Positions 28,166-37,745 of a DNA stretch of 64,000 bases are shown here, piece after piece (positions within the stretch are counted from its first letter, which is position 1; every line of letters starts with the position of its first letter). Source of the stretch: Pseudomonas benzenivorans (GTDB taxonomy: Bacteria > Pseudomonadota > Gammaproteobacteria > Pseudomonadales > Pseudomonadaceae). Under the pieces are notes generated by a model that was given only the letters and a program-made list of their open reading frames with translations, was not told the DNA's origin and searched no databases. Both the position numbers and the translations under genes were made by a program. The stretch covers positions 1 through 64,000 of the forward strand of contig NZ_FNCT01000018.1 in the NCBI RefSeq assembly GCF_900100495.1, read 5' to 3'.

Positions 28166-28684
28166 ATGTCTGAATACCTTGACGACTTCTCCGGCGAGAA
28201 GAGCAAATCCCAGGTCAAACGCGAGCTGCATGCGCTGCAGGACCTGGGGCAACGCCTGACTACCTTAAAACCCGACCTGCTGAACAAGCTACCGCTAACC
28301 GATGCCCTGCGTCGGGCCCTGGCGGAAGCGCCGAAGCACACCGCCAACGTCGCCCGCAAACGGCACATCCAGTTCATCGGCAAGCTGATGCGCGAGCAGG
28401 ACATCGACGCCATCCTGCAATTGCTCGATCAGCTCGACGCCTCCACCCGCCAGTACAACGAACGCTTCCACAACCTGGAACGCTGGCGCGACCGCCTGCT
28501 CGGCGGCGGCGACGACATCCTCGAGGCCTTCGTCGGCGAATACCCAGAAGCCGACCGCCAGCACCTGCGCCAGCTGATCCGCCAGGCCCAGCACGAAACG
28601 GCGCAGAACAAACCGCCCGCCGCTTCGCGGAAGATCTTCAAGTACATCCGCGAGCTGGACGAAGCCCAGCGCGGGTTACGTTAA
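28166..28684 (+). CDS. darP: Ribosome biogenesis factor DarP (YjgA)
   Basis: A 172-residue YjgA/DUF615 protein that assists late 50S subunit assembly. It starts MSEYLDDFSGEKSKSQVKRE, with the family pattern SKSQxKRExxxLQxLGxxL, and ends KYIRELDEAQ. The in-frame extension to 28112 does not match the family. It is placed divergently from pmbA and convergent with tldD. Confidence 0.94.
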   Translation: MSEYLDDFSGEKSKSQVKRELHALQDLGQRLTTLKPDLLNKLPLTDALRRALAEAPKHTANVARKRHIQFIGKLMREQDIDAILQLLDQLDASTRQYNERFHNLERWRDRLLGGGDDILEAFVGEYPEADRQHLRQLIRQAQHETAQNKPPAASRKIFKYIRELDEAQRGLR

Positions 28685-28693
28685 AGCCACTGC

Positions 28694-28822
28694 GTAGGTT
28701 GGGCTGAGCTCCGCGAAGCCCAACATTGCATTCACGAACAACCACAACGCATACAAGCGAGACCGCCGAGCGGAGCGCTACGCGCCCCATGTTGGGCTTC
28801 GCAGGCTCAACACCAACCTACA
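28694..28822. repeat. Inverted pair of GTAGGTTGGGCT-type repeats
   Basis: The left copy (28694-28725) reads GTAGGTTGGGCTGAGC then GCGAAGCCCAACA. The right copy (28789-28822) is its inverted partner, ending ACCAACCTAC. They bracket about 65 bp and may act as a bidirectional terminator between convergent darP and tldD. A third copy lies at 14447-14520. Confidence 0.75.
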
Positions 28823-28826
28823 GCGT

Positions 28827-30284
28827 TCACGCGCCAGTGCCACCGACGGTGATCGCATCGATCTTCAGGGTCGGCTGGCCGACGCCCACCGGCACCGACT
28901 GGCCGTCCTTGCCGCAGGTGCCGACGCCGCTGTCCAGCTCCAGGTCGTTGCCGACCATCGACACCCGGCTCATCGCCTCCGGGCCGTTGCCGATCAGCGT
29001 CGCGCCCTTGACCGGCGCGGTGATCCTGCCGTTCTCGATCAGATAGGCCTCGCTGGTGGAGAAGACGAACTTGCCACTGGTGATGTCGACCTGGCCGCCG
29101 CCGAGGTTGGCGCAGTAGATGCCGCGCTTCACCGAGCGGATGATTTCTTCCGGGTCACTCTCGCCGGCCAGCATGTAGGTGTTGGTCATGCGCGGCATCG
29201 GCAGGTGCGCGTAGGATTCGCGGCGGCCGTTGCCGGTGCAGGCCACGCCCATCAGGCGGGCGTTCAGCTTGTCCTGCATGTAGCCTCTGAGCACGCCGTT
29301 CTCGATCAGCGTGGTGCACTCGGTCGGCGTGCCCTCGTCGTCCACGCTGAGCGAGCCGCGGCGCCCGGCGAGGGTGCCGTCGTCGACGATGGTGCACAGG
29401 CTGGAGGCGACCTTCTGGCCCATCCGCCCGCTGTAGGCGGAACTGCCCTTGCGGTTGAAGTCGCCCTCCAGGCCATGGCCGACCGCCTCGTGCAGCAGCA
29501 CGCCGGACCAGCCGGCGCCCATCACCACCGGCAGGGTGCCGGCCGGCGCAGGAATCGCCTCGAGGTTGACCAGCGCCTGGCGTAGTGCCTCACGGGCATA
29601 GCCCATGGCCCGGCTCTCGCCCAGGCTGCCTTTCTCCAGGAAGTAGCGGTAATCGGTACGCCCGCCGCCGCCGTGCCCGCCGCGCTCGCGGCGGCCGTCC
29701 TGCTCGACGATGACGCTGACATTGAAACGCACCAGCGGACGCACGTCGGCGCCCAGGCTGCCGTCGCTGGCGGCGACCAGCACCCGGTCCCAGACCCCGG
29801 CGAGGCTGACCGTGACTTGCTTGATGCGCGAATCGAGGGCGCGAGTGGCCTGGTCGACCTGCTTGAGCAACTCGACCTTCTGCGCCCGGTCGAGTACATC
29901 CAGCGGATTATCCGCTGCGTACAGGGCGCTGACCGGCGGGCTGCTGAACGCCTGCACGCGCCCGTGCTGCCCGGCCCGGGCGATCGAGCGGGCGGCACGC
30001 GCCGCCTGGCTCAGCGCCTCGCGGGTGATCGCATTGCTGTAGGCGAAACCGGTCTTCTCGCCGGACTGGGCGCGCACGCCGACGCCCTGGTCGAGGTTGA
30101 AACTGCCCTCCTTGACGATCCCGTCCTCCAGCGCCCAGCTTTCCGACACCTGGCTCTGGAAGTACAGATCGGCGGCGTCGATGCCAGGCCCGGCCAACTC
30201 ACCCAGCACCTCGGGCAGCTGCTCGATGGCCAGACCGCCGGGGGCCAACAGGTGCTCACTGACGGACAACAACATCTCGCTCAT
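28827..30284 (-). CDS. tldD: Metalloprotease TldD
   Basis: A 485-residue catalytic subunit of the TldD/TldE protease. The zinc-binding HEXXXH motif is visible as HEAVGHGLEGD, followed by GRRGSLSVDDEGTPTE. The start at 30284 (MSEMLLSVSEHLL) fits the family; the frame is open further upstream inside the nitrilase gene, which I reject. The gene overlaps nothing and starts 2 bp after the nitrilase stop, so the two are cotranscribed. Its partner pmbA lies about 780 bp away across darP. Confidence 0.96.
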   Translation of the reverse strand: MSEMLLSVSEHLLAPGGLAIEQLPEVLGELAGPGIDAADLYFQSQVSESWALEDGIVKEGSFNLDQGVGVRAQSGEKTGFAYSNAITREALSQAARAARSIARAGQHGRVQAFSSPPVSALYAADNPLDVLDRAQKVELLKQVDQATRALDSRIKQVTVSLAGVWDRVLVAASDGSLGADVRPLVRFNVSVIVEQDGRRERGGHGGGGRTDYRYFLEKGSLGESRAMGYAREALRQALVNLEAIPAPAGTLPVVMGAGWSGVLLHEAVGHGLEGDFNRKGSSAYSGRMGQKVASSLCTIVDDGTLAGRRGSLSVDDEGTPTECTTLIENGVLRGYMQDKLNARLMGVACTGNGRRESYAHLPMPRMTNTYMLAGESDPEEIIRSVKRGIYCANLGGGQVDITSGKFVFSTSEAYLIENGRITAPVKGATLIGNGPEAMSRVSMVGNDLELDSGVGTCGKDGQSVPVGVGQPTLKIDAITVGGTGA

Positions 30285-30286
30285 AG

Positions 30287-31135
30287 CTACTCCACACTCG
30301 GCAGCCGCGGTTCGGCCGCTGCAAAAAATCGTTTGTGCCGGGCCACCGGCATGCGCTGGCGGATCGCCGCCTGCTCGCGGGCATCGCGCGCGGCCAGCAG
30401 CAGGGCCTCGCCCCAGGCCTGTTCGGCCGCTACCCGTCCCCAGGGGTCGACGATGGCGGAATGGCCGAAAGTCTCGCGCCCGCCGGGATGACAGCCGCCC
30501 TGGCCGGCGGCCAGCAGGTAGCACTGCGTCTCGATGGCCCGGGCGCGGACCAGCACCTGCCAGTGCGCCGCCCCGGTCACCGCGGTGAAGGCCGCGGGTA
30601 CGCTGATCAATTCCGCCCCCGCCTCGCGCAAGGCGCCATACAGTTCAGGAAAACGCAGGTCGTAACACACCGTCAATCCCAGCCGCCCAACGGGTGTGTC
30701 GGCCACCACCAGCGCGGCGCCATGGGCGTAATCGTCCGATTCGCGGTAGCGGCCGCGGCTGTCGGCGACCTCCACATCGAACAGGTGCAGCTTGTCGTAA
30801 CGTGCCACGCGCTCGCCGTATTCGTCGATCAACAAGCAGCAGGCATGAGCCTTGGCCTCTGGCCGGCCATCCGGCGGCAAGGGCAGCGTACCGGCGACTA
30901 TCCATAATCTGAGGTCGCGGGCGGTCTGTTTCAACCAGGGCAGGATCGGTCCTTCGCCGAGCGCTTCGCGCCGCCCCAGCGCAGCCAGGTCACGCCGGCC
31001 CATGGCGGCGAAGTTTTCCGGCAATACGGCCAGCCGTGCGCCGCCCGTCGCGGCCTGCTCCAGGAGCCGCCTGGCCTGCGCCAGATTGGCCAGCACATCG
31101 TCCTGACTGACCAGTTGAATCACCGCGAGGGTCAT
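30287..31135 (-). CDS. Carbon-nitrogen hydrolase (nitrilase superfamily)
   Basis: A 282-residue amidase of the nitrilase superfamily with the Glu-Lys-Cys triad visible: Glu40 (LPENFA), Lys115 (YDKLHLFDV) and Cys157 (TVCYDLRFPELY). The sequence is closest to the Nit1/YafV-like branch that includes omega-amidases and deaminated-glutathione amidases; the substrate cannot be read off directly. It lies between yhdP and tldD, as in other pseudomonads. Confidence 0.9.
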   Translation of the reverse strand: MTLAVIQLVSQDDVLANLAQARRLLEQAATGGARLAVLPENFAAMGRRDLAALGRREALGEGPILPWLKQTARDLRLWIVAGTLPLPPDGRPEAKAHACCLLIDEYGERVARYDKLHLFDVEVADSRGRYRESDDYAHGAALVVADTPVGRLGLTVCYDLRFPELYGALREAGAELISVPAAFTAVTGAAHWQVLVRARAIETQCYLLAAGQGGCHPGGRETFGHSAIVDPWGRVAAEQAWGEALLLAARDAREQAAIRQRMPVARHKRFFAAAEPRLPSVE

Positions 31136-31218
31136 GCTGCCTCCACCCTGCTGGATACCTGAGTCCCAAGCTTACAAGGCATGCCGATGCAGTGCATCGT
31201 CACATGCGCTAATCGCGG

Positions 31219-34200
31219 CTATTCAAAGGGTTTGCCGAGGCTGATCTGCGGATTCTGCAAAGGCCCCTTGACGTCGTATTTCACACTGGCGAAGCGCGCC
31301 ACTCGATCGCCCAGCAACTTGTCGACCACGAACAGTGCCCCGCCTATGGCCGGCGCTCCGGCGATCAAGGCCGCCAACGGCAGGTTGTTGGTCACCGGCA
31401 AGGTCACCAACAACTTGGCATCGATGGAGTCATTGACCATGTTCAGGGTGCCATTGAGCTCCAGGTTGCTCGAAGGCCCGGTCAGGGTGATCGGCTCCTG
31501 GGTCAGGTAGATGCCGTCGCGGGCCCGCAGCACGCCTTTGACCCGGTCATAGCTCAGGCCCTTGCCGAGCAGGTCGGAGAAATCCAGGCGCAGGCGGCGG
31601 CCGATCGAATTGAAGTTGAGCAGGCCGAACACCCGCAGCGCCGACGCCGAGCCCTGCACCTCGGAGAACTGTCCGTTGCGCAGGGCGGCGTCCATGCTTC
31701 CGGAAAAGTGCTTCAGGCGAACCCAGGCCGGCGAGCCCGGCCAGCGGCCATCGACATCCAGGCGGAAGCTTTCGCTACTGGCGGTCGGCGCATAGCCCCA
31801 GGCCAGGAGCACGTCGGCCAGGTCCTTGCCCTGCAGGCGTCCCTTGTACCAACTGCTGGTGCCGGTCGCTCCCACCTCCCAGCCCACCTCGCCGGCGAGC
31901 TGCAGGCCTTTCAGGTCGAGATCGACGTCGGTGAAGCGCACCCCGTCGGCCTGCGGTCGCGCTTTCAGCGACCATTCCCCCACCCGCTGCGTGCCCTGCC
32001 AGACCTCGGCGATGTGCACATCGAGGGCCGGGATCTGCCGCGGATCGACGTCGCGCAGGGGGTCGGGCTTGTCCTGGGTCACTGGGAGGCGGGGTTCGGC
32101 CGGCGGCAGGCGCAGGTAGTCCAGGTCGACCGCAATCGGCGTTTCTGCCGCAGCGGGCAAGGCCACCTGGCCCTTGAGCATCTGGCTGTCGAGGCTCAGG
32201 GCCCAGCCCGCCGCGCTGCGGCCGAGGTTGACCGCGAGATCGTCCAGGGTGCTGCCAAAGCCGCTGAAACGCCCAATACTCAGCCTTGCCTCGCTGAACA
32301 GTTGCCGGGCATCGTCGCGCGGCATCGTGGCATAGGGCTGCAATGCCGCCTGCCATGCCGACCAATCCAGCTCCGCCAGCCGGCCGCGCACACGCAGCCC
32401 CTTGGCCGAGGGCAACGCCGCCAGACCATCGCCCAGGCGCAGCTCGCCGCGGCCTTCGCCCAGCTGCCCAGGCGGGGCGGCGAACGACAGGCTCGCCAGA
32501 TCGCCGTAGTCCAGCCAATAGCGCCGCTCGCGCCCACCCAAGCTCATGCGCCAGTCGGTGTAGCGCTCCTCGACGGCGCTCTTGCCGAACGGCGCCGGCA
32601 GTTCGACCGCCAGGCCCTTGAGGCTGGAATCGACGCGCAACTGGCTGTCGTCCCCATCGAGGGTCAGGCGCAGACGATAGGGCAGGGTTCCGCTCAGCGG
32701 CAGCGGCTGGCTCACCCCCAACCAGGCCGTCAGGTTATCCAGCGGCACCTGCCCCTGTGCCTCGATCCGGCTGCGCGCACGGCCACGCGCGCCTTCGGCC
32801 AGCGCCTTGCCGCGCACCGCATGGCCGAGCACCTGGGCCCGGATATCCGGGGCACTCAGGCCACTCGCGGTGTTGTAGCGAAAGGCCCCCTGCAACTGGC
32901 TGAGTTCCAGCTGCGGGCTGGCGATGTTCAGGCGTGCGCCCTGGGTGGCGAAGTCCACCAGCACCTCCGGCGGCAGCCCCTTGCGCAGTGGCAGATCGAG
33001 CTTGAGCCGGCCCGACAGCGGCCCCTCGCCCCGCCAGCCGGCGAAGGTCTCGGCCGTGCCCAGAGGCGTGTCCTGGAGGATCTTCAAGGCATCGACCAGC
33101 GAACTGTCCAGCTCGGCATCGAGCTGCAGGTGCGGCGGCTGCCCCGGCGCCGCAGGGGGAATATCGGCCTGGGCATTCTTCACCCGACTGTCCAGCAAGC
33201 GCCCCTCGGGCACGCGAACCCGCACCCGATTGTCTTCGATGAAGACCTCGCCACGCGCCTCGCGCAGTGCCGGCCAGCCGGGCTGGAAGGCCAATTCCGC
33301 GTCATGCACGGCGAAGAACAGGCTGAGGCTGCGCGCCGCGTCTGCCGCGCCCTTGATCAGCGAGCCCTGGTACTGGAAGTAGCCCTCGTCGACCGCACCG
33401 CCGCGAATCGCGCTTTTCAGCCACGCGGCCAGCTCCGGGCTGAGGCCCGGCGCGCGGGTCGGCAGGTACTTCTCGGTGTAGCGGGCGTCGCCATTGCGCA
33501 GGCCGACGCGCAGGTCCATGTAGTCTTCGGCCTCGGCATCGAGCAGCAGGCGAATCAGGAAGTCGCCGGCGATCTCGCCCTCCTCGCCCACCACCTGCAG
33601 ATAGGGACTGCGCAGGGTGAAGGCCTGCTCATCCAACTGCCAGGTCAAGCGCGCGCGGGCCTGGCGATACTGCCAGGGCGCGGGGAACAGGGTGTCGAGG
33701 TGCAGGGAGAAGTTCTCCGCGGCCAGACGCAGTTCGCCCTGGCCGAGATCGCCGGTCACGCTGCCGCTGATGTTCTCGACGGCGGGCGCGGCGCGATAGG
33801 CGGCGAAACCGACGCGCTCGAGGTTGGCGGCAAACTGCAGACGCTTGGCGCCCACGGCCTGCGGCCGGATATCCAGCTGGATGTTGTGCAAGGCACCCTG
33901 CGGTTGCAGGCTGTGCAGCAACGCGAGGTGGTTATCCGACAACGGCGCCAGGGCCTCGACCAGCGGCACCAGGGGCGCCAGCTCGAGACGATCGGCGCTC
34001 AGCAGCCACTGCGCCTCGGCCTCGGTGCTGTCGCGTCGATGGCTGAGCCCCAGCTGCACGTCGCCCCAGCGCGTCTCGCCGCGACTCAGCGCCAGATCGT
34101 CGAGCAACAGCTCGAAGCCCTGCTCGGTGCGCTGGTAATAGGCATTCAGCGCCAGGTTCTGCACCTGCACCGTCTCGCGCCGGGCATAGCCGGCCGCCAC

Positions 34201-35037
34201 CTGCGGCGCATGCAGGCGGCTGACCGCCCGCTGCACGGCACCGTCCGCCCAGGACAGCCAGACCTCGCCGCCAGCCTGTAAGTGCTCGAGTCGCCATTCG
34301 CGCATGAGGTGCGCCGGCAACCAGCGCGCCCAGTCGCTCTGCGGCAAGCTCAGGTACAGCTCGGCCGGCGCCTCGCGCCAGCGTTCGGCGAGCAGGCGCG
34401 TACGCAGTTGCAGCGCCAGCGGCTGGCCATCGGGCAACAGCAGACGACCATCCAGGCGCTGCCGACCGAAGCCGTTGCGCAACGTCAGGTTGACGTAGGT
34501 CAGGGTCTGCGGCGGCAGACCCTGGGCCTCCAGGGTCACCTGGCTGTTGAGCAGCGACAGGTGGCTGACCACCTGCAGTCGCCCCAGCAGTTGCCCGACA
34601 TCGAGCGCGGCCGGCGCGCGGCGCGGCGCCAGGCCATCCAGCGACCAGGCGCCCTGCTCGTCCTGCGACAGGCTCAGCTGCAGCCCCTCCAGCTCCAGCG
34701 TGGCCACCCGCGGCTGCCGCGCCGACAGGCTGGCGAGCAGGTCCGGGACCACCCGCACCTGATCCAGGCGCAGCGCGCCGGCGCCTTCCCCCAGTTGCAC
34801 ATCGTGGGCGATCAGCAGCGGCGCGAAGCCCTGCCAGCGCCCTTCCAGGCGACCGATCTGCAGCGGCATGCCGAGCACGGCGCGGGCCCGGTCCTCGGCC
34901 TCCAGGCGGTATTCGGCGACCAGCGGCACCAGCTCGCGACCGAGGCTGACATACAGCGCCGCCAGCACCAGGCCCAGGGCACAGAAGCCCAGCCCCCAGC
35001 GCAGCGCCGCGGCGATCCAACGGGCCAGGCTCGCCAT
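31219..35037 (-). CDS. yhdP: AsmA-like lipid transport protein YhdP
   Basis: A 1272-residue protein of the YhdP/TamB/AsmA-like group. One N-terminal transmembrane helix (about residues 10-32, LRWGLGFCALGLVLAALYVSL) anchors a long periplasmic beta-rich rod with DUF3971 and AsmA-like C-terminal regions. The family is proposed to form a hydrophobic groove carrying phospholipids from inner to outer membrane. The length matches E. coli YhdP (about 1266). It lies 31 bp after rng and 83 bp before the nitrilase gene on the same strand. Confidence 0.93.
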   Translation of the reverse strand: MASLARWIAAALRWGLGFCALGLVLAALYVSLGRELVPLVAEYRLEAEDRARAVLGMPLQIGRLEGRWQGFAPLLIAHDVQLGEGAGALRLDQVRVVPDLLASLSARQPRVATLELEGLQLSLSQDEQGAWSLDGLAPRRAPAALDVGQLLGRLQVVSHLSLLNSQVTLEAQGLPPQTLTYVNLTLRNGFGRQRLDGRLLLPDGQPLALQLRTRLLAERWREAPAELYLSLPQSDWARWLPAHLMREWRLEHLQAGGEVWLSWADGAVQRAVSRLHAPQVAAGYARRETVQVQNLALNAYYQRTEQGFELLLDDLALSRGETRWGDVQLGLSHRRDSTEAEAQWLLSADRLELAPLVPLVEALAPLSDNHLALLHSLQPQGALHNIQLDIRPQAVGAKRLQFAANLERVGFAAYRAAPAVENISGSVTGDLGQGELRLAAENFSLHLDTLFPAPWQYRQARARLTWQLDEQAFTLRSPYLQVVGEEGEIAGDFLIRLLLDAEAEDYMDLRVGLRNGDARYTEKYLPTRAPGLSPELAAWLKSAIRGGAVDEGYFQYQGSLIKGAADAARSLSLFFAVHDAELAFQPGWPALREARGEVFIEDNRVRVRVPEGRLLDSRVKNAQADIPPAAPGQPPHLQLDAELDSSLVDALKILQDTPLGTAETFAGWRGEGPLSGRLKLDLPLRKGLPPEVLVDFATQGARLNIASPQLELSQLQGAFRYNTASGLSAPDIRAQVLGHAVRGKALAEGARGRARSRIEAQGQVPLDNLTAWLGVSQPLPLSGTLPYRLRLTLDGDDSQLRVDSSLKGLAVELPAPFGKSAVEERYTDWRMSLGGRERRYWLDYGDLASLSFAAPPGQLGEGRGELRLGDGLAALPSAKGLRVRGRLAELDWSAWQAALQPYATMPRDDARQLFSEARLSIGRFSGFGSTLDDLAVNLGRSAAGWALSLDSQMLKGQVALPAAAETPIAVDLDYLRLPPAEPRLPVTQDKPDPLRDVDPRQIPALDVHIAEVWQGTQRVGEWSLKARPQADGVRFTDVDLDLKGLQLAGEVGWEVGATGTSSWYKGRLQGKDLADVLLAWGYAPTASSESFRLDVDGRWPGSPAWVRLKHFSGSMDAALRNGQFSEVQGSASALRVFGLLNFNSIGRRLRLDFSDLLGKGLSYDRVKGVLRARDGIYLTQEPITLTGPSSNLELNGTLNMVNDSIDAKLLVTLPVTNNLPLAALIAGAPAIGGALFVVDKLLGDRVARFASVKYDVKGPLQNPQISLGKPFE

Positions 35038-35068
35038 TCAGTTCACGCCCTCGGCGCCCACGGTCGCA

Positions 35069-36526
35069 TCACAGCAAGACCACATCGTATTGCTCCTGGG
35101 AGTACATGGTCTCGACCTGGAACTTGATGGTGCGGCCGATGAAGGCCTCCAGGTCGGCGACATTGCCCGATTCCTCGTCGAGCAGGCGATCGACCACCTT
35201 CTGGTTGGCCAGCACCCGATAGCCCTCGGCCTGGTAGGCGCGGGCCTCGCGGAGGATTTCGCGGAAGATCTCGTAGCAGATGGTTTCCGCGGTCTTCAGC
35301 TTGCCGCGCCCCTGGCAGCTGACGCAGGGCTCGCAGAGCACCTGCTCGAGGCTCTCGCGGGTGCGCTTGCGGGTCATCTGCACCAGGCCCAGCTCGGTTA
35401 TGCCGATGATGTTGGTCTTGGCATGGTCGCGCTCCAGCTGCTTCTCCAGGGTGCGCAGGACCTGGCGCTGATGCTCCTCGTCCTCCATGTCGATGAAGTC
35501 GATGATGATGATCCCGCCGATATTGCGCAGGCGCAGCTGGCGGGCGATGGCGGTGGCCGCCTCCAGGTTGGTCTTGAAGATGGTCTCTTCGAGGGTGCGA
35601 TGGCCAACGAAGGCGCCGGTGTTGACGTCGATGGTGCTCATCGCCTCGGCCGGATCGATGACCAGGTAACCGCCGGACTTCAACGGCACCTTGCGCTCCA
35701 GCGCGCGCTGGATCTCGTCTTCGACGCCGTACAGGTCGAAGATCGGCCGCTCGCCCGGGTAGTGCTCCAGGCGGTCGGCGATTTCCGGCATCAGCTCGGC
35801 GACGAACTGGCTGATCTTCTGGAAGGTCTCCCGCGAGTCGATGCGGATCTTCTCGGTGCGCAGGCCGACCAGGTCGCGCAGGGTACGCAGCGCCAGGCTG
35901 AGGTCCTCGTAGATCACCAGGGGCGCCGGCGCGGTCTGGATCTGCGCGGCGATCTGGTCCCACAGCCGGCGCAGGTAGCGGATATCGACGAGGATTTCAT
36001 CGGCGCCCACGCCATCGGCGGCGGTGCGCAGGATGAAGCCGCCGGCTTCCTCGATGCCCTCGGCCGCGACGCAGTCGGCGACCACCTGCTTGAGCCGCTC
36101 GCGCTCGCTCTCGTCCTCGATCCGCAGGGAGATGCCGACATGGCTGGTGCGCGGCATGTACACCAGATAGCGCGAGGGGATCGACAGCTGGGTGGTCAGG
36201 CGCGCGCCCTTGCTGCCGATCGGGTCCTTGGTGACCTGCACCACCAGGCTCTGGCCCTCGTGCACCAGGGCGCTGATGCTTTCCACCGCATTGCCTTCGC
36301 GGCTGGAGATCTCCGAGGCGTGGATAAAGGCCGCGCGCTCCAGGCCGATATCGACGAATGCCGCCTGCATGCCCGGCAGCACGCGGACCACCTTGCCCTT
36401 GTAGATGTTGCCGACGATCCCGCGCTTCTGCGTGCGTTCGACATGCACCTCCTGCAGCACGCCATTCTCCACCACCGCCACGCGCGACTCCATCGGCGTG
36501 ATATTGATCAGAATCTCTTCACTCAT
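35069..36526 (-). CDS. rng: Ribonuclease G
   Basis: A 485-residue endoribonuclease of the RNase E/G family, with roles in 16S rRNA 5'-end maturation and mRNA decay. The S1 domain is N-terminal (RGIVGNIYKGKVVRVLPGMQAAFVDIG in part). Catalytic acidic residues lie in the GGYLVIDPAEAMSTIDVNTG region. Zn-link cysteines are CEPCVSCQG. The start at 36526 (MSEEILINITPMESRVAV) is preferred over the open frame to 36757. It lies 64 bp after maf. Confidence 0.96.
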   Translation of the reverse strand: MSEEILINITPMESRVAVVENGVLQEVHVERTQKRGIVGNIYKGKVVRVLPGMQAAFVDIGLERAAFIHASEISSREGNAVESISALVHEGQSLVVQVTKDPIGSKGARLTTQLSIPSRYLVYMPRTSHVGISLRIEDESERERLKQVVADCVAAEGIEEAGGFILRTAADGVGADEILVDIRYLRRLWDQIAAQIQTAPAPLVIYEDLSLALRTLRDLVGLRTEKIRIDSRETFQKISQFVAELMPEIADRLEHYPGERPIFDLYGVEDEIQRALERKVPLKSGGYLVIDPAEAMSTIDVNTGAFVGHRTLEETIFKTNLEAATAIARQLRLRNIGGIIIIDFIDMEDEEHQRQVLRTLEKQLERDHAKTNIIGITELGLVQMTRKRTRESLEQVLCEPCVSCQGRGKLKTAETICYEIFREILREARAYQAEGYRVLANQKVVDRLLDEESGNVADLEAFIGRTIKFQVETMYSQEQYDVVLL

Positions 36527-36590
36527 ACGGCCATCTCTTGGGCGACGAAGTTGCCAGCCGGGCACCGGGACGTTCAGCGAAAGCCTCCGC

Positions 36591-37211
36591 TCACCCGCGC
36601 CCGGCACCCTCTTGACTGTGGAGTGCCGGCGGCTGCCAGCACGGAATAGCGAATTCTGCGAGCAGCTCGGCGGTTTCGCACAGGGGCAAGCCCACCACCG
36701 CCGAGTAACTGCCCTGCACCTGGCTGACGAACACCGCCGCCAGTCCCTGAATACCATAGCTGCCGGCCTTGTCCTGCGGTTCGCCGGTGTCCCAGTAGGC
36801 CTCGATTTCCGCCTGGGCCAGCGGCCGGAACCACACCCGGCTGGCGACCAGCCGCGCGGCCACCCGCGCGTTGGAGGCCAGGGCCACCGCCGTCAGCACC
36901 TGATGCTCGCGGCCGGACAACGCCGTCAGGGTCGCCAGCGCCTCGGCGCGGTCCGCCGGCTTGCCGAGAATGCGCCCATCGAGCACCACCGCGGTATCGG
37001 CGCCGAGCACCACCGCCTCTGGCGGATGACCCAGGGCCGCCAGGCCCGTCTGCGCTTTCTCCCGCGCCAGACGCTCTACATAGGCGCTGGGCGACTCGTC
37101 TGGCAATGCATTTTCATCGATGGGGACGATTTGCGGGATGAAGGGCACACCGATCTGCGTCAACAACTCGCGTCGACGCGGCGACCCCGAAGCCAGGTAA
37201 AGCGTGGCCAT
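36591..37211 (-). CDS. maf: Maf-family nucleotide pyrophosphatase (YhdE-type)
   Basis: A 206-residue Maf protein, a house-cleaning nucleoside triphosphate pyrophosphatase most likely acting on dTTP and UTP (YhdE branch, by its linkage to mre and rng). Key segments are LASGSPRRRELL at the N-terminus and VVLGADTAVVLDG. It is positioned mreBCD-maf-rng as in E. coli. Confidence 0.94.
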   Translation of the reverse strand: MATLYLASGSPRRRELLTQIGVPFIPQIVPIDENALPDESPSAYVERLAREKAQTGLAALGHPPEAVVLGADTAVVLDGRILGKPADRAEALATLTALSGREHQVLTAVALASNARVAARLVASRVWFRPLAQAEIEAYWDTGEPQDKAGSYGIQGLAAVFVSQVQGSYSAVVGLPLCETAELLAEFAIPCWQPPALHSQEGAGRG

Positions 37212-37256
37212 GCAGACCTCTCCCTGTCGGGTAAGCGCAGGACCCGCAGGCCCCGC

Positions 37257-37745
37257 TTAATTGACGCTGAGACGCTGGTGCAGACCGCGCAGGATCGTAC
37301 AGATCCACGGCCACAACAGCGCACTGACCAAGGCCGGCAAGACGAATGCCAGGGTGGGCGGGCGGCTGCCGGTCAGGGCATTGAGCCATAGCTGTACCAG
37401 TTGGGCCAGACCGAACACCACCAGCAGCACCATGCTCTGCTGCCACATGGGGAACATGCGCAAGCGCTGGTGCAGGCTCAGCACCAGGAAGGTCACCAGG
37501 GTCAGGATCAGGGCGTTCTGCCCGAGCAGGGAGCCATTCAGCACGTCGGCCAACAGGCCGATGCCCCAGGCCGTGGTCATGCCCACCCGATGCGGCAGGG
37601 CCAGCACCCAGTAGGTCAGGAACAACGCCAGCCACAGCGGCCGGCCGACCTCCATGAACTGGGGCATGCTGGCCACGCTGAGCAGCAGGGCCAGGGCGAA
37701 ACTGAGCCAGATCACCCAGACATTACGCGCACGCAAGGCAATCAT
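37257..37745 (-). CDS. mreD: Rod shape-determining protein MreD
   Basis: A 162-residue inner-membrane protein with about five hydrophobic segments that works with MreB, MreC and RodA-PBP2 in lateral wall growth. The start ATG overlaps the mreC stop by 4 bp (ATGA), indicating translational coupling. The GLLADVLNGSLLGQNAL segment is typical of the family. Confidence 0.94.
   Translation of the reverse strand: MIALRARNVWVIWLSFALALLLSVASMPQFMEVGRPLWLALFLTYWVLALPHRVGMTTAWGIGLLADVLNGSLLGQNALILTLVTFLVLSLHQRLRMFPMWQQSMVLLVVFGLAQLVQLWLNALTGSRPPTLAFVLPALVSALLWPWICTILRGLHQRLSVN

Noticed and set aside
31708..34281. 857-codon open frame on the plus strand opposite yhdP
   Set aside because: Gln/Ala/Arg-rich translation without domains, entirely within the yhdP gene on the other strand.
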